Position numbers and translations under genes: made by a program. 26,668 nt of DNA. Origin: Isotricha intestinalis. Its lineage: Eukaryota; Ciliophora; Litostomatea; Vestibuliferida; Isotrichidae. The notes beneath the pieces were generated by a model. The model saw only the letters and a program-made list of their open reading frames with translations. It searched no databases and had not been told where the DNA came from. The number at the start of each line of letters is the position of its first letter. Positions within the stretch are counted from its first letter, which is position 1. The stretch is from assembly GCA_023807065.1 (NCBI GenBank), contig JAJJLU010003864.1, forward strand, positions 1 to 26,668. Direction: 5' to 3'. Below are positions 15,835 through 24,579 of the stretch, piece after piece.

Positions 15835-16401
15835 ATATTATTATATTATTTGATTGTTTTATTTATTTTATATATTATTTTTGGTTTTGTAATATATTGT
15901 ATTTTTTTTATTTTTTCTTTTTGTTTTTATTCTTTACCTTTCAACAATCTAGAAATATATAACAAAAATTTCTATTCTAATATTTCATAAAATTTTAATT
16001 TACTAAGAGCATTATTAATTAAAATACTTTTTTATAATTTATAAAAGAAATAATCAAAGTAAAAGTTTTTTCTTTTAATATATTTTTTATAAATAAAATT
16101 AAAGATTTATTGGCTTGATTTTATATGTTAAAAGAAAATATTTTTTGTAATAAATGTTAAATTATTTATAAAACTTAATTTTTTAGATAATTATAATTTT
16201 ATTTTAAATATTTTTTTCAATAAAAATAAAATAAAAGGAATAAAAAATCCCTATTCATAATTTATTAATTTACAAAGATATCTTAAGAAAGAAATGAAGA
16301 ATAATCAAATTTTTTTGAAAAAATTTTTTATACAAAAAGAAAAAAATTACAATGAATTTTTTTTATAAAAAAATCAAAAGAAAGAAAAAAAAACTATTTT
16401 A
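15835..16401. other. Convergent spacer after the Tubby gene
   Basis: These 567 nt separate two convergent genes. The first part is T-rich on the plus strand, consistent with a 3' untranslated region. I see no long frame, tRNA or strong hairpin, only short local inverted repeats expected by chance. Confidence 0.5.
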
Positions 16402-17502
16402 TTAATAAGAATAAATAATTTTTGAATTAAAACTTACTGTTCTTATTTTATTATTACTTTTTTTTCTAAAACTTTCAACTTTTCTAATTGGATTTTTTAA
16501 AATAGATTTTAAATTTGATTTACTTGACATTTCACTTTCATAAATAGGATAATTATTATTATCATTTGAAATATTAGAATTAGAAATTGATAAACTATCA
16601 TAACTATTAGTTTTTTTAATTTTTTTTTTTATTTCAAAAATTCTTTCCCAATATTTTTTTTCTTGAAATTCAATAATTTCATTTTTATTTTTTTTAAATC
16701 TAAATATCATATTTTTCATTATTAAATTATAAAAATGTCCCTTATTATCTGTATCAACTTGATACCTTGAATCAATTATTGTTTCTCCATTTACAATAAA
16801 ATTTAATCTATATTTTCTTTTTAAAACTCTAAAATTAATCAAAGGAAGATAATAATAATTTAATATTCTACAATATTTAAAAGAAAATTTCTTATTTTGA
16901 AATTGTCTATTAAATATTTTACATTCTACTTCATTTTGTTTTTTTTTAATATTATTATTATTATTTGTTGATATTTTATTTAATAAATTTTCTGATAGTC
17001 TATAAAAAAAAACATATTCACAATTTAATATATTTTGAATTGATTTTTTCACAAGATAACCTCTTATATATTTTTGCAATGTTATTATTAAATTTATTTT
17101 TTTTTCTATTATTTTTTCAATTAATATCTTTTTTCTAAATTTAATAATATTAATTTTCTCTTTTATAAAATTTGATATTTTCAAAGCAGATTTTTTCCTT
17201 TGCAATAAAATATTATATAATATTTTATATTTATATTTAGTTTTTTCTTCTTCATCTAATTCATTTGAGAAATTATCATAAATTTCATTAGTATCTAAAA
17301 ACCCCAAATTTTCAATGTTAATACTACTTTTCATTGTTTCTGAACTTGAAGATATATTTGTATCAACTGAACTACAATTTAATCTTCTTCCTAAATTTGA
17401 AGAAGACCTTGTTTTAAATATATTTACATTTAAATTTAATGATAATGATTCATGGGAATTTATATATAATAATCTTCCTTTATTAAATTTTTCTATTTCC
17501 AT
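16402..17502 (-). CDS. IQ-motif protein with possible AMPK-type carbohydrate-binding (E-set) fold
   Basis: The 366-residue protein has one clear IQ motif at about 141-153 (TLQKYIRGYLVKK; consensus IQxxxRGxxxR), a calmodulin- or centrin-binding helix. It is preceded by a long basic helix (102-140) that could hold a second, weaker site. Residues about 203-262 look like the second half of a CBM48/AMPK-beta glycogen-binding E-set: KFSFKYCRIL, then KYRLNFIVNGETIID and VDTDNKGHFYNLI. The family pattern is Y.FivDGeW..D......d..G...N.i. The usual Trp residues that stack on sugar are absent or replaced, so sugar binding is doubtful. The N-terminal 90 and C-terminal 65 residues are Ser/Asn-rich and disordered. 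There is no signal peptide. It is divergent from the tandem cNMP-binding gene with only 166 nt between starts. IQ is fairly sure, E-set is inferred. Confidence 0.78.
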   Translation of the reverse strand: MEIEKFNKGRLLYINSHESLSLNLNVNIFKTRSSSNLGRRLNCSSVDTNISSSSETMKSSINIENLGFLDTNEIYDNFSNELDEEEKTKYKYKILYNILLQRKKSALKISNFIKEKINIIKFRKKILIEKIIEKKINLIITLQKYIRGYLVKKSIQNILNCEYVFFYRLSENLLNKISTNNNNNIKKKQNEVECKIFNRQFQNKKFSFKYCRILNYYYLPLINFRVLKRKYRLNFIVNGETIIDSRYQVDTDNKGHFYNLIMKNMIFRFKKNKNEIIEFQEKKYWERIFEIKKKIKKTNSYDSLSISNSNISNDNNNYPIYESEMSSKSNLKSILKNPIRKVESFRKKSNNKIRTVSFNSKIIYSY

Positions 17503-17668
17503 GTTTTAGATTATTTAAATTAAATATTATAAAATTTTTTGGTCATTAATCCTTTGGTAAATTAATTTTTATATATATTATTAATTTGATATTTATTTCC
17601 GTAAAGTGATAATAAACTATTAATTAAAATTAATTTTTTTTTATTAAAAAAATTTCCAAAAAAAAATA
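17503..17668. promoter_or_regulatory. Short bidirectional promoter
   Basis: Only 166 nt separate the starts of the IQ protein (-) and the tandem cNMP-binding protein (+), so the two promoters must overlap or be shared. The run tatatatatta near 17570-17581 could be a TATA-like element for either direction. Co-expression is possible but not shown. Confidence 0.5.
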
Positions 17669-19765
17669 ATGCTAAAAAAAACAATATCAAAAAAAATAAC
17701 AACATCAAAAATAACTGAAGAAACAATAGAATTCTTTTCAAAATTAATCGAAAGTAAAAAAAACGAAACTCAATATTTAAACAATTTATTTCATAATAAA
17801 GAAACAATATCAATCATATTATATATATTATCAAAAAGCGAAAGAACAGATAGAGATATTTTCATTTTAAATTCATATTTAAAACTTCAAAAACATTTTA
17901 TGCAATTATTTCAATCAGAAGGAGAAAATATAGAAATAGAAGAAATATTAACAAAAATAAATAAATCATTAAAATGTCAATCAAAAGAAGCACATCATTT
18001 TTTATTTAAAATAGGAAATAAAGGTTTTAAATTTTATATTATTTTACAAGGAAATGTAAGTGTTTTAATACCTAAAACAATTAATATAAATATGAATGAA
18101 GAACAATATATTAATTATTTAAAATTCTTATATTCAAGTAATGAAAATTATCTTTTGGAAAAAACACTAAAAAATAATAAAAGTATTTATCCAATAAATA
18201 AAGATAAATATTCAGGGATAAAAGTAAATAATATATTTAATAAAGATGGAAAATTACTTATTTCATTAGATGAATATATTTCATATATAAATGGAAGTAA
18301 ATTTATAAATGAAAGGAATAATTTTTTTGAAGAAATAAAAATAGAATGTTATATTAAAGTTGTTGATTTAAAAGAAGGAGAAACTTTTGGTGAAATTGCT
18401 TTAATGAATGAAGATTCTAAAAGAACTGCTTCAATTTTTATTAATAATAATTCTCTTTTTGGTGTTTTAAAAGGAAATGATTATAAATTAACTATTAAGA
18501 AATATCTTCAGAAAATTAAGAGAAATTATGTGACTTTTATTTTAAATTCTAAATTATTTGAAAATATTTCTGTTCCTATTTTTTCTAAAGTTTATTGGAA
18601 TTATTTCACTAAAATTAATTTAATTAAAGGGGAATATTTATTTAAAGAAGGAGATATAGGAGATAAAATTTATTTTTTATATGAAGGTGACATTGAATTA
18701 AAAACAAAATTAAATTTAAAAAGAATAAATTTATTAATTTCATATTTTGGAAATTTTAAATTATATAAAAAAGATTTGAAAGAAAAAGGAAAAGAAGAAA
18801 TGGTAACTTTATCAATAGCAAAAAAAGGAGATTTATTAGGTTTAAGTGATAATTTATATCAAAAAATATTTTTTTGTTCTGCTATAATTTCAAGTGATAA
18901 ATCTCAAATTTTTGGAATTGATAGAAATTTATTAGAAAATATTTGGAAACAACATTTATTAGTCAAAGAAAATTTTAAGAATATTGAAGAAAAAAAAGAA
19001 AATGTTATTCTTGATAGATTATTAAACATTAAAAAAACTTATTTATCTACTATGCTTGGAGAATTTAGAGATAATAAAGAAGATTTTATTTCTATTGGAA
19101 AAAAATTTATTAATATTAAACAATTGTTTAAAAATAAAATAAGCACACATTTTTCTCCTTGTAAAATGAAAAAAATTTCAATTAATCCAAAATTTCTTAA
19201 AGATAGAATTATTAAAATGAAATTAAGGGAAAATAATAATAATTATTTAAATAATTCTCAGAAAAATGACATATATAAATTATGTTCAAGTGAAAATAAA
19301 TTAAATTTAAGTCAAAAAGATTGTTTTAATTTATCTTTAAGTAATTATAAAAATAGAACTCTAACTCCAAAAATAAATATTTTGGAACCAGAAAAAAAAA
19401 ATTATGTTACTATTGGAATTTATACTAATGATTCTTATTTAATTAATCAAAGAATTAAAAGATCAAATCCAAGAAATTTAAAAAAACAATTTAATGAAAT
19501 TTTAAGTTTATCAAATAAAGATTCAAATCAAATTGCTTTAAATAAAAAAAGAGAATTAATTTCAAAAATGAAAAATAGTGAAATAGAAAATAAAACTTTT
19601 TTTAATTATGTTGATTGTCTAATTATGGATAAATCTAATATTAAAAATAAATCTTTAAATTCTTCAAAATCAAAAAGTAAGAATAAAAAAAATATAAAAA
19701 CTTTTGTACCTATTAATTTTATGTTTCATGCTAAACCATTGAAAGTTTTTATTGATAAAAAATGA
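17669..19765 (+). CDS. Soluble protein with two cyclic-nucleotide-binding domains, 698 residues
   Basis: This is a soluble cNMP sensor without kinase, channel or other effector domain. Domain 1 (about 85-285) starts FLFKIGNKGFKFYIILQGNVSVLIPK. It is interrupted by an insertion of about 90 residues (136-226) and resumes with GETFGEIALMNEDSKRTASI. That phosphate-binding cassette (F240-G-E-I-A-L...R252-T-A) is intact, including the Arg that contacts the cyclic phosphate, so binding is likely. Domain 2 (about 295-425) has IKGEYLFKEGDIGDKIYFLYEG and GDLLGLSDNLYQKIFF. Its cassette lacks the FGE and Arg signature, so it is probably non-binding. Residues 430-698 are basic and Asn/Ser-rich. Tandem CNBDs occur in PKA regulatory subunits, but no inhibitor (RRxS) sequence is seen N-terminally, and ciliates have many stand-alone versions. 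The gene is intronless and ends in TGA. It diverges from the IQ gene over 166 nt. Confidence 0.9.
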   Translation: MLKKTISKKITTSKITEETIEFFSKLIESKKNETQYLNNLFHNKETISIILYILSKSERTDRDIFILNSYLKLQKHFMQLFQSEGENIEIEEILTKINKSLKCQSKEAHHFLFKIGNKGFKFYIILQGNVSVLIPKTININMNEEQYINYLKFLYSSNENYLLEKTLKNNKSIYPINKDKYSGIKVNNIFNKDGKLLISLDEYISYINGSKFINERNNFFEEIKIECYIKVVDLKEGETFGEIALMNEDSKRTASIFINNNSLFGVLKGNDYKLTIKKYLQKIKRNYVTFILNSKLFENISVPIFSKVYWNYFTKINLIKGEYLFKEGDIGDKIYFLYEGDIELKTKLNLKRINLLISYFGNFKLYKKDLKEKGKEEMVTLSIAKKGDLLGLSDNLYQKIFFCSAIISSDKSQIFGIDRNLLENIWKQHLLVKENFKNIEEKKENVILDRLLNIKKTYLSTMLGEFRDNKEDFISIGKKFINIKQLFKNKISTHFSPCKMKKISINPKFLKDRIIKMKLRENNNNYLNNSQKNDIYKLCSSENKLNLSQKDCFNLSLSNYKNRTLTPKINILEPEKKNYVTIGIYTNDSYLINQRIKRSNPRNLKKQFNEILSLSNKDSNQIALNKKRELISKMKNSEIENKTFFNYVDCLIMDKSNIKNKSLNSSKSKSKNKKNIKTFVPINFMFHAKPLKVFIDKK

Positions 19766-20309
19766 AATATTTATTTATCACAATTATATATTAATATAAA
19801 AAATGTATTTTAAAACAATTATATAAATAAAAATTCAATAAACTTAAAAATCAATTTTTTTAAAAAGGATTGAACTATGTAAAAAATTAATAAATAATTA
19901 ATCCTTTCAAAGTATAATATCTTCATTAAATCTTTATTGACTTTAAATTTTATATTTTTTTCCTTTTTTTCCTTTTTTTTTGTTAATTAAAAATATTATT
20001 TATTTATATTTTATCTTAATTATAATAAAATGATATATTAAATTTACTAATGAATTTAACGATGATTTAATTCTGTTTATTGAATATATAAATTTAATAT
20101 TCAAAGAATAAAATATAATATAAAATAAAATAAAAAATACATAATTTAAAAAAAAATAAATTCCTTAAAAATATAATAAATCGTTTTATTGGATATTTAT
20201 TTAATGAAAAAAAATTATAACTTAACCTTTAAAATTATAAAAAAATATTAATATCTATTATAAAAATAAAAAAAGGAATAAATTTATATAAAAAACATAA
20301 ACAAAATTT
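19766..20309. promoter_or_regulatory. Spacer with 3' hairpin and downstream promoter
   Basis: These 544 nt lie between two plus-strand genes. About 100 nt after the stop is an inverted repeat (19864-19907, listed separately). The remainder is A+T-rich and must hold the promoter of the next gene. No reading frame stands out. Confidence 0.45.
19864..19907. repeat. Inverted repeat downstream of the tandem cNMP-binding gene
   Basis: aaaggatt (19864-19871) is the reverse complement of aatccttt (19900-19907), with a 28-nt loop. It contains the only GG/CC pairs in a long A+T run. It may mark a transcript 3' end, but chance is possible at 8 bp. Confidence 0.35.
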
Positions 20310-21647
20310 ATGGAAGATTATTTTAATTTTTTATACAATTATTTGTATTATCAACAACCACAAAATCCAATATATCAATCACCACTTAATTCAAATCCTC
20401 AAAACAACAATATGAATTTATATAATCTATTTAATTGTATTTATTATCCTAATAATTATCAACTTTTATGTAATCTATTCAATAATCATAATATTCCAAA
20501 TTCTTTTCAACAAATAAATATTGGAAATACATATCATCAAGTTAATTATAATGTTGGAAAAGAACAAAATAATTTTCAAAATAGTAATTCAAATTTATTT
20601 CTTAATAATAAAAATACTGTTAATTATAATAGTAATATACCAAATAATTTTTCTTTAAATAATATTCAGTTATATCAAAATAATAATATTAATAATGTGA
20701 ATCATATAAATTTACAAAAAGAAAATATTGAAAGTAAAGAAGAAAAGAAAAATGAAAATATAATTATAGAAGAAAAAGATAATTTGTTAAATAAAAAAAG
20801 AGAATTAATAGAAAAAGAAAAAGAAATAAAAATAGAAGAGAATAATAATTTAGATGAAATTGATGATGATTATGAAACAACAGAAAAAAAGCAAAAAAGA
20901 AATAGAAGAAGAAAAAGAAAAAGTAAGAAACAAGTAAATAATGTAAAAAAAGAAAATAATAAAAAATTAGAAAACGAGAAACCAACCATAAATATGAATT
21001 TAAGAAATAGATTATCAAATAAAAACCAAAATTCAAATAATGATCCAAATAATATAAATATAATAGATGAAAATACAGAAAATATATTATTACAAAATTT
21101 AGATCAACATTTAAATGATACTTTTTTTGATTTTGTAAACAATAAAAAGCATACGAAAAAATATAGAGAATTAAAATATATTAATACTAATAATAAAGAA
21201 GAATTTATGAGTTTAAATTTTTATAAAAAAATGAAAGAAAAATTCATTCCTAGAACAAAAACTAATGTTAAAATATGTGATATTATACCTCAATTTAATG
21301 AACATTCAATTAATTGTAATGATAGTGTATTTTCATCATATAATTATAAAAAATTTTTAGAAGTTAATAAAGATTTAAAAGTAAAAGATGTGTTAAATAA
21401 TATAGAAAAAATTTGGCCTAAAAATTTAATAAATTATTTTGATGATAGAGTACTTAATTTTATTTCTTTATGTAATTATAATGTTGATTTGGCTATTGAA
21501 CATATAAAAAATAAAACAAGAGAATTTTTAACTTTTGTTGATGAAATTAATAAACAAAATACTAATATTGAGTCTATTGTTAAAATTATTCATCCTTTAC
21601 CAAATAATAAGCAAGAAAAAGAAAAAAACAAAAGGAAAAGTTATTGA
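20310..21647 (+). CDS. Probable nuclear protein with ELM2-like region, 445 residues
   Basis: Residues 1-135 are Asn/Gln/Tyr/Pro-rich and prion-like. Residues 136-190 are charged coil. A very basic cluster at 193-208 (KKQKRNRRRKRKSKKQ) is an obvious nuclear-localisation signal. The folded part is about 285-415. Within it, NVKICDIIPQF (319-329) and the later FDDRVLNFISLCNYNVDLAI (377-396) followed by EHI resemble the two ends of an ELM2 domain (V...yQ..IP, then AL..L...nyd...Al..l). ELM2 proteins scaffold histone-deacetylase complexes, usually beside a SANT domain. No SANT domain is seen here, though the protein ends soon after. The ELM2 call is by pattern; an alternative is a lineage-specific helical domain. 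The ATG at 20310 is the first in frame, the gene is intronless, and it ends in TGA. Confidence 0.72.
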   Translation: MEDYFNFLYNYLYYQQPQNPIYQSPLNSNPQNNNMNLYNLFNCIYYPNNYQLLCNLFNNHNIPNSFQQINIGNTYHQVNYNVGKEQNNFQNSNSNLFLNNKNTVNYNSNIPNNFSLNNIQLYQNNNINNVNHINLQKENIESKEEKKNENIIIEEKDNLLNKKRELIEKEKEIKIEENNNLDEIDDDYETTEKKQKRNRRRKRKSKKQVNNVKKENNKKLENEKPTINMNLRNRLSNKNQNSNNDPNNINIIDENTENILLQNLDQHLNDTFFDFVNNKKHTKKYRELKYINTNNKEEFMSLNFYKKMKEKFIPRTKTNVKICDIIPQFNEHSINCNDSVFSSYNYKKFLEVNKDLKVKDVLNNIEKIWPKNLINYFDDRVLNFISLCNYNVDLAIEHIKNKTREFLTFVDEINKQNTNIESIVKIIHPLPNNKQEKEKNKRKSY

Positions 21648-21885
21648 TTTTTTTTTATTTTATAAATTTTTTATATCATTATTTATTAAAGAATTGTTAT
21701 TAATCAATTAAATAAAAATAATTTATGAATTATAGTTTATTTTTATATAACCATTAAAATATAATTGAATTATTAATTAATATATTTAATAAAACAATAA
21801 TATTCATAAATAATAAATATTATCATAAAAATTTCAATGAAAAATTCGTTTTATTTTAAGGATTAGATACTCAAAACCAAAAAAT
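21648..21885. other. Short convergent spacer
   Basis: These 238 nt lie between converging stop codons and hold both 3' untranslated regions. No structure stands out. Confidence 0.5.
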
Positions 21886-23172
21886 TTAATTTTTTGAAAT
21901 AAAATAATTTTGAATATCATTAATTTTTTTCTTTGTATCACTATTAATTTCAATATAAGAAAAATTACAAATTAAATTTAAGCATTTTAAAACATAATTT
22001 TTTATTATTTCCTTTTGGTTTCTATCCAATCCTTTTTCTTTCAAAATATTTTCTAATACAAAAACAATATCATCATTTTTTCTAATTATTATTTCTAAAT
22101 TATTAACTTCATCAACTAGAACTTTTAAAAATAATATTATTTCATTTTCATTATCTCTTATATTATTATTTATTGAATATACTTTTTTACATTTACAATT
22201 AATTTTAGTTGGTGGATTTTTTAAAACATCTGACATAAAAATATATTTTTTATTTTTTGTATTTTTATGTAATTTATTTTTAGAATCATTGAAATTTTTA
22301 TTATGATTATTTTCATTAATTCCGTTTAAAATATTGTTTTGGACGTTAAAGTTATTATTTTTTATTTCTGTTGAATTAAAATCTTGATTTATTAAATTAT
22401 AATTAAAATTTATATTACAATCATCTTTACATAAATTATTTCGGAAAAATTCATTATTTAATTTTTCAAACGAATTTTCAATATTATTAAAAAAATTTAT
22501 ATACAACCCAGGATTTTCTCCTTTATAATTTGTATGATTTAAATATATATAATTATTACTTTTATTACGTAAATTTTTAGAGAAAGATGAAATTATTTTA
22601 TTTACATTTTTTTGGTTTTTCATTTGTGTATTTTTTTTGTTGTTATAAATAATCATATTGTTATTTAAATTATTATAATCATTAATATTTAAATTCATAT
22701 TAATTTTGGAATTCATTCTATCATTTAAATTATTTATTTTTTCATTATGAGAAGCTTTATTATCTTTTTCTTTTGAGTTTATTTTTGTTTGATAATTACT
22801 GTATAAATTTTTAATATAGAAATTTTTTTCTTTTTCAAAAAAATCTTCGTAATTAATATCATTATTATTAATATTTATTTCATCTTTTTCTCTATTTATA
22901 TTTATGTTTATTAAATCTGGATTGTTACTATTTAATTTTATTTTTTCATTTATTAATTCTTTATAATGAGTGTAATTTTCTTTTTCTTTTTTATTTTTTT
23001 GATTATTCAAATTATTCTTTTTTACTTTAGAATTCAAATTTGGATGATTTTTATTCTGATGTTCTAATTTAACAAATTTATTAAATTTGTTTGCATAATT
23101 TGAATAGAAATTTAAATCATTTCTTTTTTCAAAATTTTCTTCAAAATTATTTTTTGGGAAAAAACAATCCAT
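21886..23172 (-). CDS. Unknown Asn-rich protein with conserved-looking helical C-terminus, 428 residues
   Basis: I do not recognise the family. Residues 1-305 are Asn/Lys-rich low-complexity, probably disordered, with scattered charged helices. The last 120 residues look folded: FMSDVLKNPPTKINCKCKK (Cys326, Cys328), then a helical block ILFLKVLVDEVNNLEIIIRK, NDDIVFVLENILKEKGLD and KEIIKNYVLKCLNLICN. The heptad-like hydrophobic spacing suggests a coiled coil or helical bundle for protein-protein contact. There is no signal peptide or membrane segment. The NCKCKK motif recalls the start of CXC (tesmin/TSO1) DNA-binding repeats, but the rest of that motif is missing. The first ATG at 23172 gives MDCFFPKNNFEEN. 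The gene is intronless and ends in TAA. It is divergent from the secreted-protein gene across 790 nt. Confidence 0.72.
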   Translation of the reverse strand: MDCFFPKNNFEENFEKRNDLNFYSNYANKFNKFVKLEHQNKNHPNLNSKVKKNNLNNQKNKKEKENYTHYKELINEKIKLNSNNPDLINININREKDEININNNDINYEDFFEKEKNFYIKNLYSNYQTKINSKEKDNKASHNEKINNLNDRMNSKINMNLNINDYNNLNNNMIIYNNKKNTQMKNQKNVNKIISSFSKNLRNKSNNYIYLNHTNYKGENPGLYINFFNNIENSFEKLNNEFFRNNLCKDDCNINFNYNLINQDFNSTEIKNNNFNVQNNILNGINENNHNKNFNDSKNKLHKNTKNKKYIFMSDVLKNPPTKINCKCKKVYSINNNIRDNENEIILFLKVLVDEVNNLEIIIRKNDDIVFVLENILKEKGLDRNQKEIIKNYVLKCLNLICNFSYIEINSDTKKKINDIQNYFISKN

Positions 23173-23962
23173 TTTAAAAAAGATTTTTAATTAATCGACA
23201 GTTTTTTTTTTTTATATGTTTACTTATGAGTATCATTATTTTCAAAATTAAAATTTTGAGGAACAAAAAAAATTAATTTTTTGATTTAATTTAATTTTTG
23301 TGAAATAAATTGATTAAAAATAATTTTAATACTGTTATATTTCTTTCTAAATTATTAAAAAATTATTTATTTACTTTTTATTTTATCAATTTTAAAGGCA
23401 AGATTAATTTATTATTTTAAAAATTTAATATTATTTATAACAATATTTCTTTATTTATAAAATTATTCAAATAAAGTATATAATATATAATGATAGATAT
23501 TAATCATTAAAATAAAAAATGATTTTAAAAATGAAATTAATATGGAAATATAAAAAATAATTTAATATAAATAATAAAAAAATGAATAAAAGAATTAAAA
23601 GAACTAAATTAAAAAAATTATTAAAAACTTTTCTTTAAATCTTTTGAATGAATAAAAATCAAATCTAAGATTATATTAATTAATAATAAATGTAAATATA
23701 TTTCCCAAAGAAAGAAAAGAATTTGAATAAAAAATGTTTATAATATAATAATTAAACTCTATTTACAATTTTATTGTCAATTTCCATATTACATTTTTTT
23801 TTCAATATACTTTCATTTATATTAACTCATCACTTTATTAAAATTAACTAATAATTATTTTTTAATAAACTCAAAATTCTCATAAAAAAAATAAAAAAAA
23901 TAAAAAATATCCAAAAATCAATATTTAAAAAAAAAAAATAAAAAAAATTTTATAAAAATTTG
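23173..23962. promoter_or_regulatory. Long divergent promoter region
   Basis: This 790-nt spacer lies between divergent genes. It carries an A8T leader copy (23882-23909) and a further run of 12 A near the plus-strand start. Small open frames here have spacer-like composition. No tRNA or snRNA signature was found by eye. Confidence 0.5.
23882..23909 (+). promoter_or_regulatory. A8T leader repeat, copy 2
   Basis: The 28 nt are identical to 14199-14226 (a-t-A8-t-A8-t-A6-t-a) and end 53 nt before the ATG of the secreted-protein gene. The exact match of spacing and run lengths makes coincidence less likely than a shared promoter or leader element, although A-runs are common in this genome. Confidence 0.45.
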
Positions 23963-24310
23963 ATGAAATCTATAATGATAAATTTAATAGTATTTATATT
24001 TCTTTTCTCAAAAATAAAGAGCTCAACAATATGTGACTCAATAACTGGTGATTTGGCAAGTGTTAGTAATTGTAATAAAGGAACACCTATAATAACTAAT
24101 ACTTCTTGTTGCTTTAAAGAAATTAAATATATAAATTCTAGTCTTCCAAAAAAACTATCATGTATAAGTATTGAAAAAAATATAGATACAATTAATCTAG
24201 CTATTGCTGCACAAAAAAGATTAGATAGCAGTATTAAGGATATAAGTATTGATTGTTCCAATTCTTTTTTAAAATTTACTTCTTTTGTTTTATTTATTTT
24301 ATTATTTTAA
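23963..24310 (+). CDS. Small secreted Cys-rich protein, probably GPI-anchored
   Basis: The first ATG in frame is at 23963. The 115-residue product has a classic signal peptide (MKSIMINLIVFIFLFSKIKS, 1-20). It has six cysteines (24, 37, 49, 50, 67, 98) spaced C-x12-C-x11-CC-x16-C-x30-C, enough for three disulfides, and two N-glycosylation sequons (N46-T-S, N58-S-S). A short hydrophobic C-terminus (FTSFVLFILLF, 105-115) follows a small-residue stretch (CSNS), which is the layout of a GPI-attachment signal. It is therefore likely an extracellular or cell-surface protein entering through the ER. Small Cys-rich surface proteins with a central CC pair are frequent in ciliates; ligand or role is unknown. 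A 28-nt A8T leader lies upstream. Ile codons change from ATA to mostly ATT midway. The gene is intronless and ends in TAA. Confidence 0.78.
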   Translation: MKSIMINLIVFIFLFSKIKSSTICDSITGDLASVSNCNKGTPIITNTSCCFKEIKYINSSLPKKLSCISIEKNIDTINLAIAAQKRLDSSIKDISIDCSNSFLKFTSFVLFILLF

Positions 24311-24579
24311 ATGATGAAAAAATTTTTTTATTCTCAAACAAATAATTTTAAGGAAAATATATTAAATTAAAAAACAGCATTTGATATTATTTAAATTAAA
24401 TTATTTGATATTCTTTTTTATACTAAATTTTCTTATTTTTTCATTAAAGAAAAATTTAATAAATGAAAATATTAATCTTTCTTATCGTTTCTGAAATAAT
24501 AATTGGTTTTTTGAATAAAAATTTTCTTTTAAAAATAAAAATAAATATTTATTATTAATATAAAAATAATATTAAAAAT
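24311..24579. promoter_or_regulatory. Spacer before the long coiled-coil gene
   Basis: These 269 nt between two plus-strand genes must hold the 3' end of the first and the promoter of the second. Sequence before the ATG at 24580 is A+T-rich with no distinctive motif. Confidence 0.45.

Noticed and set aside
4914..19765. A co-regulated operon or dedicated defence system
   Set aside because: Genes are on both strands with separate spacers, and the families are common individually in ciliates. No toxin, nuclease or mobile-element gene is present.
20764..21048. Minus-strand frame encoding a Phe/Leu-rich 94-residue membrane-like protein
   Set aside because: It is the antisense of Lys/Glu-rich codons (TTT, CTT, TTA) of the plus-strand nuclear protein and has no independent support.
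22200..22260. NCKCKK motif as a CXC (tesmin/TSO1) DNA-binding domain
   Set aside because: Only the first two cysteines fit. The following KSKCLK.YCECF part of a CXC repeat is absent, and the helical segment after it differs.
23950..24261. Minus-strand frame opposite the secreted-protein gene
   Set aside because: The plus-strand product has a signal peptide, paired cysteines and a hydrophobic tail; the minus-strand frame has no coherent features.
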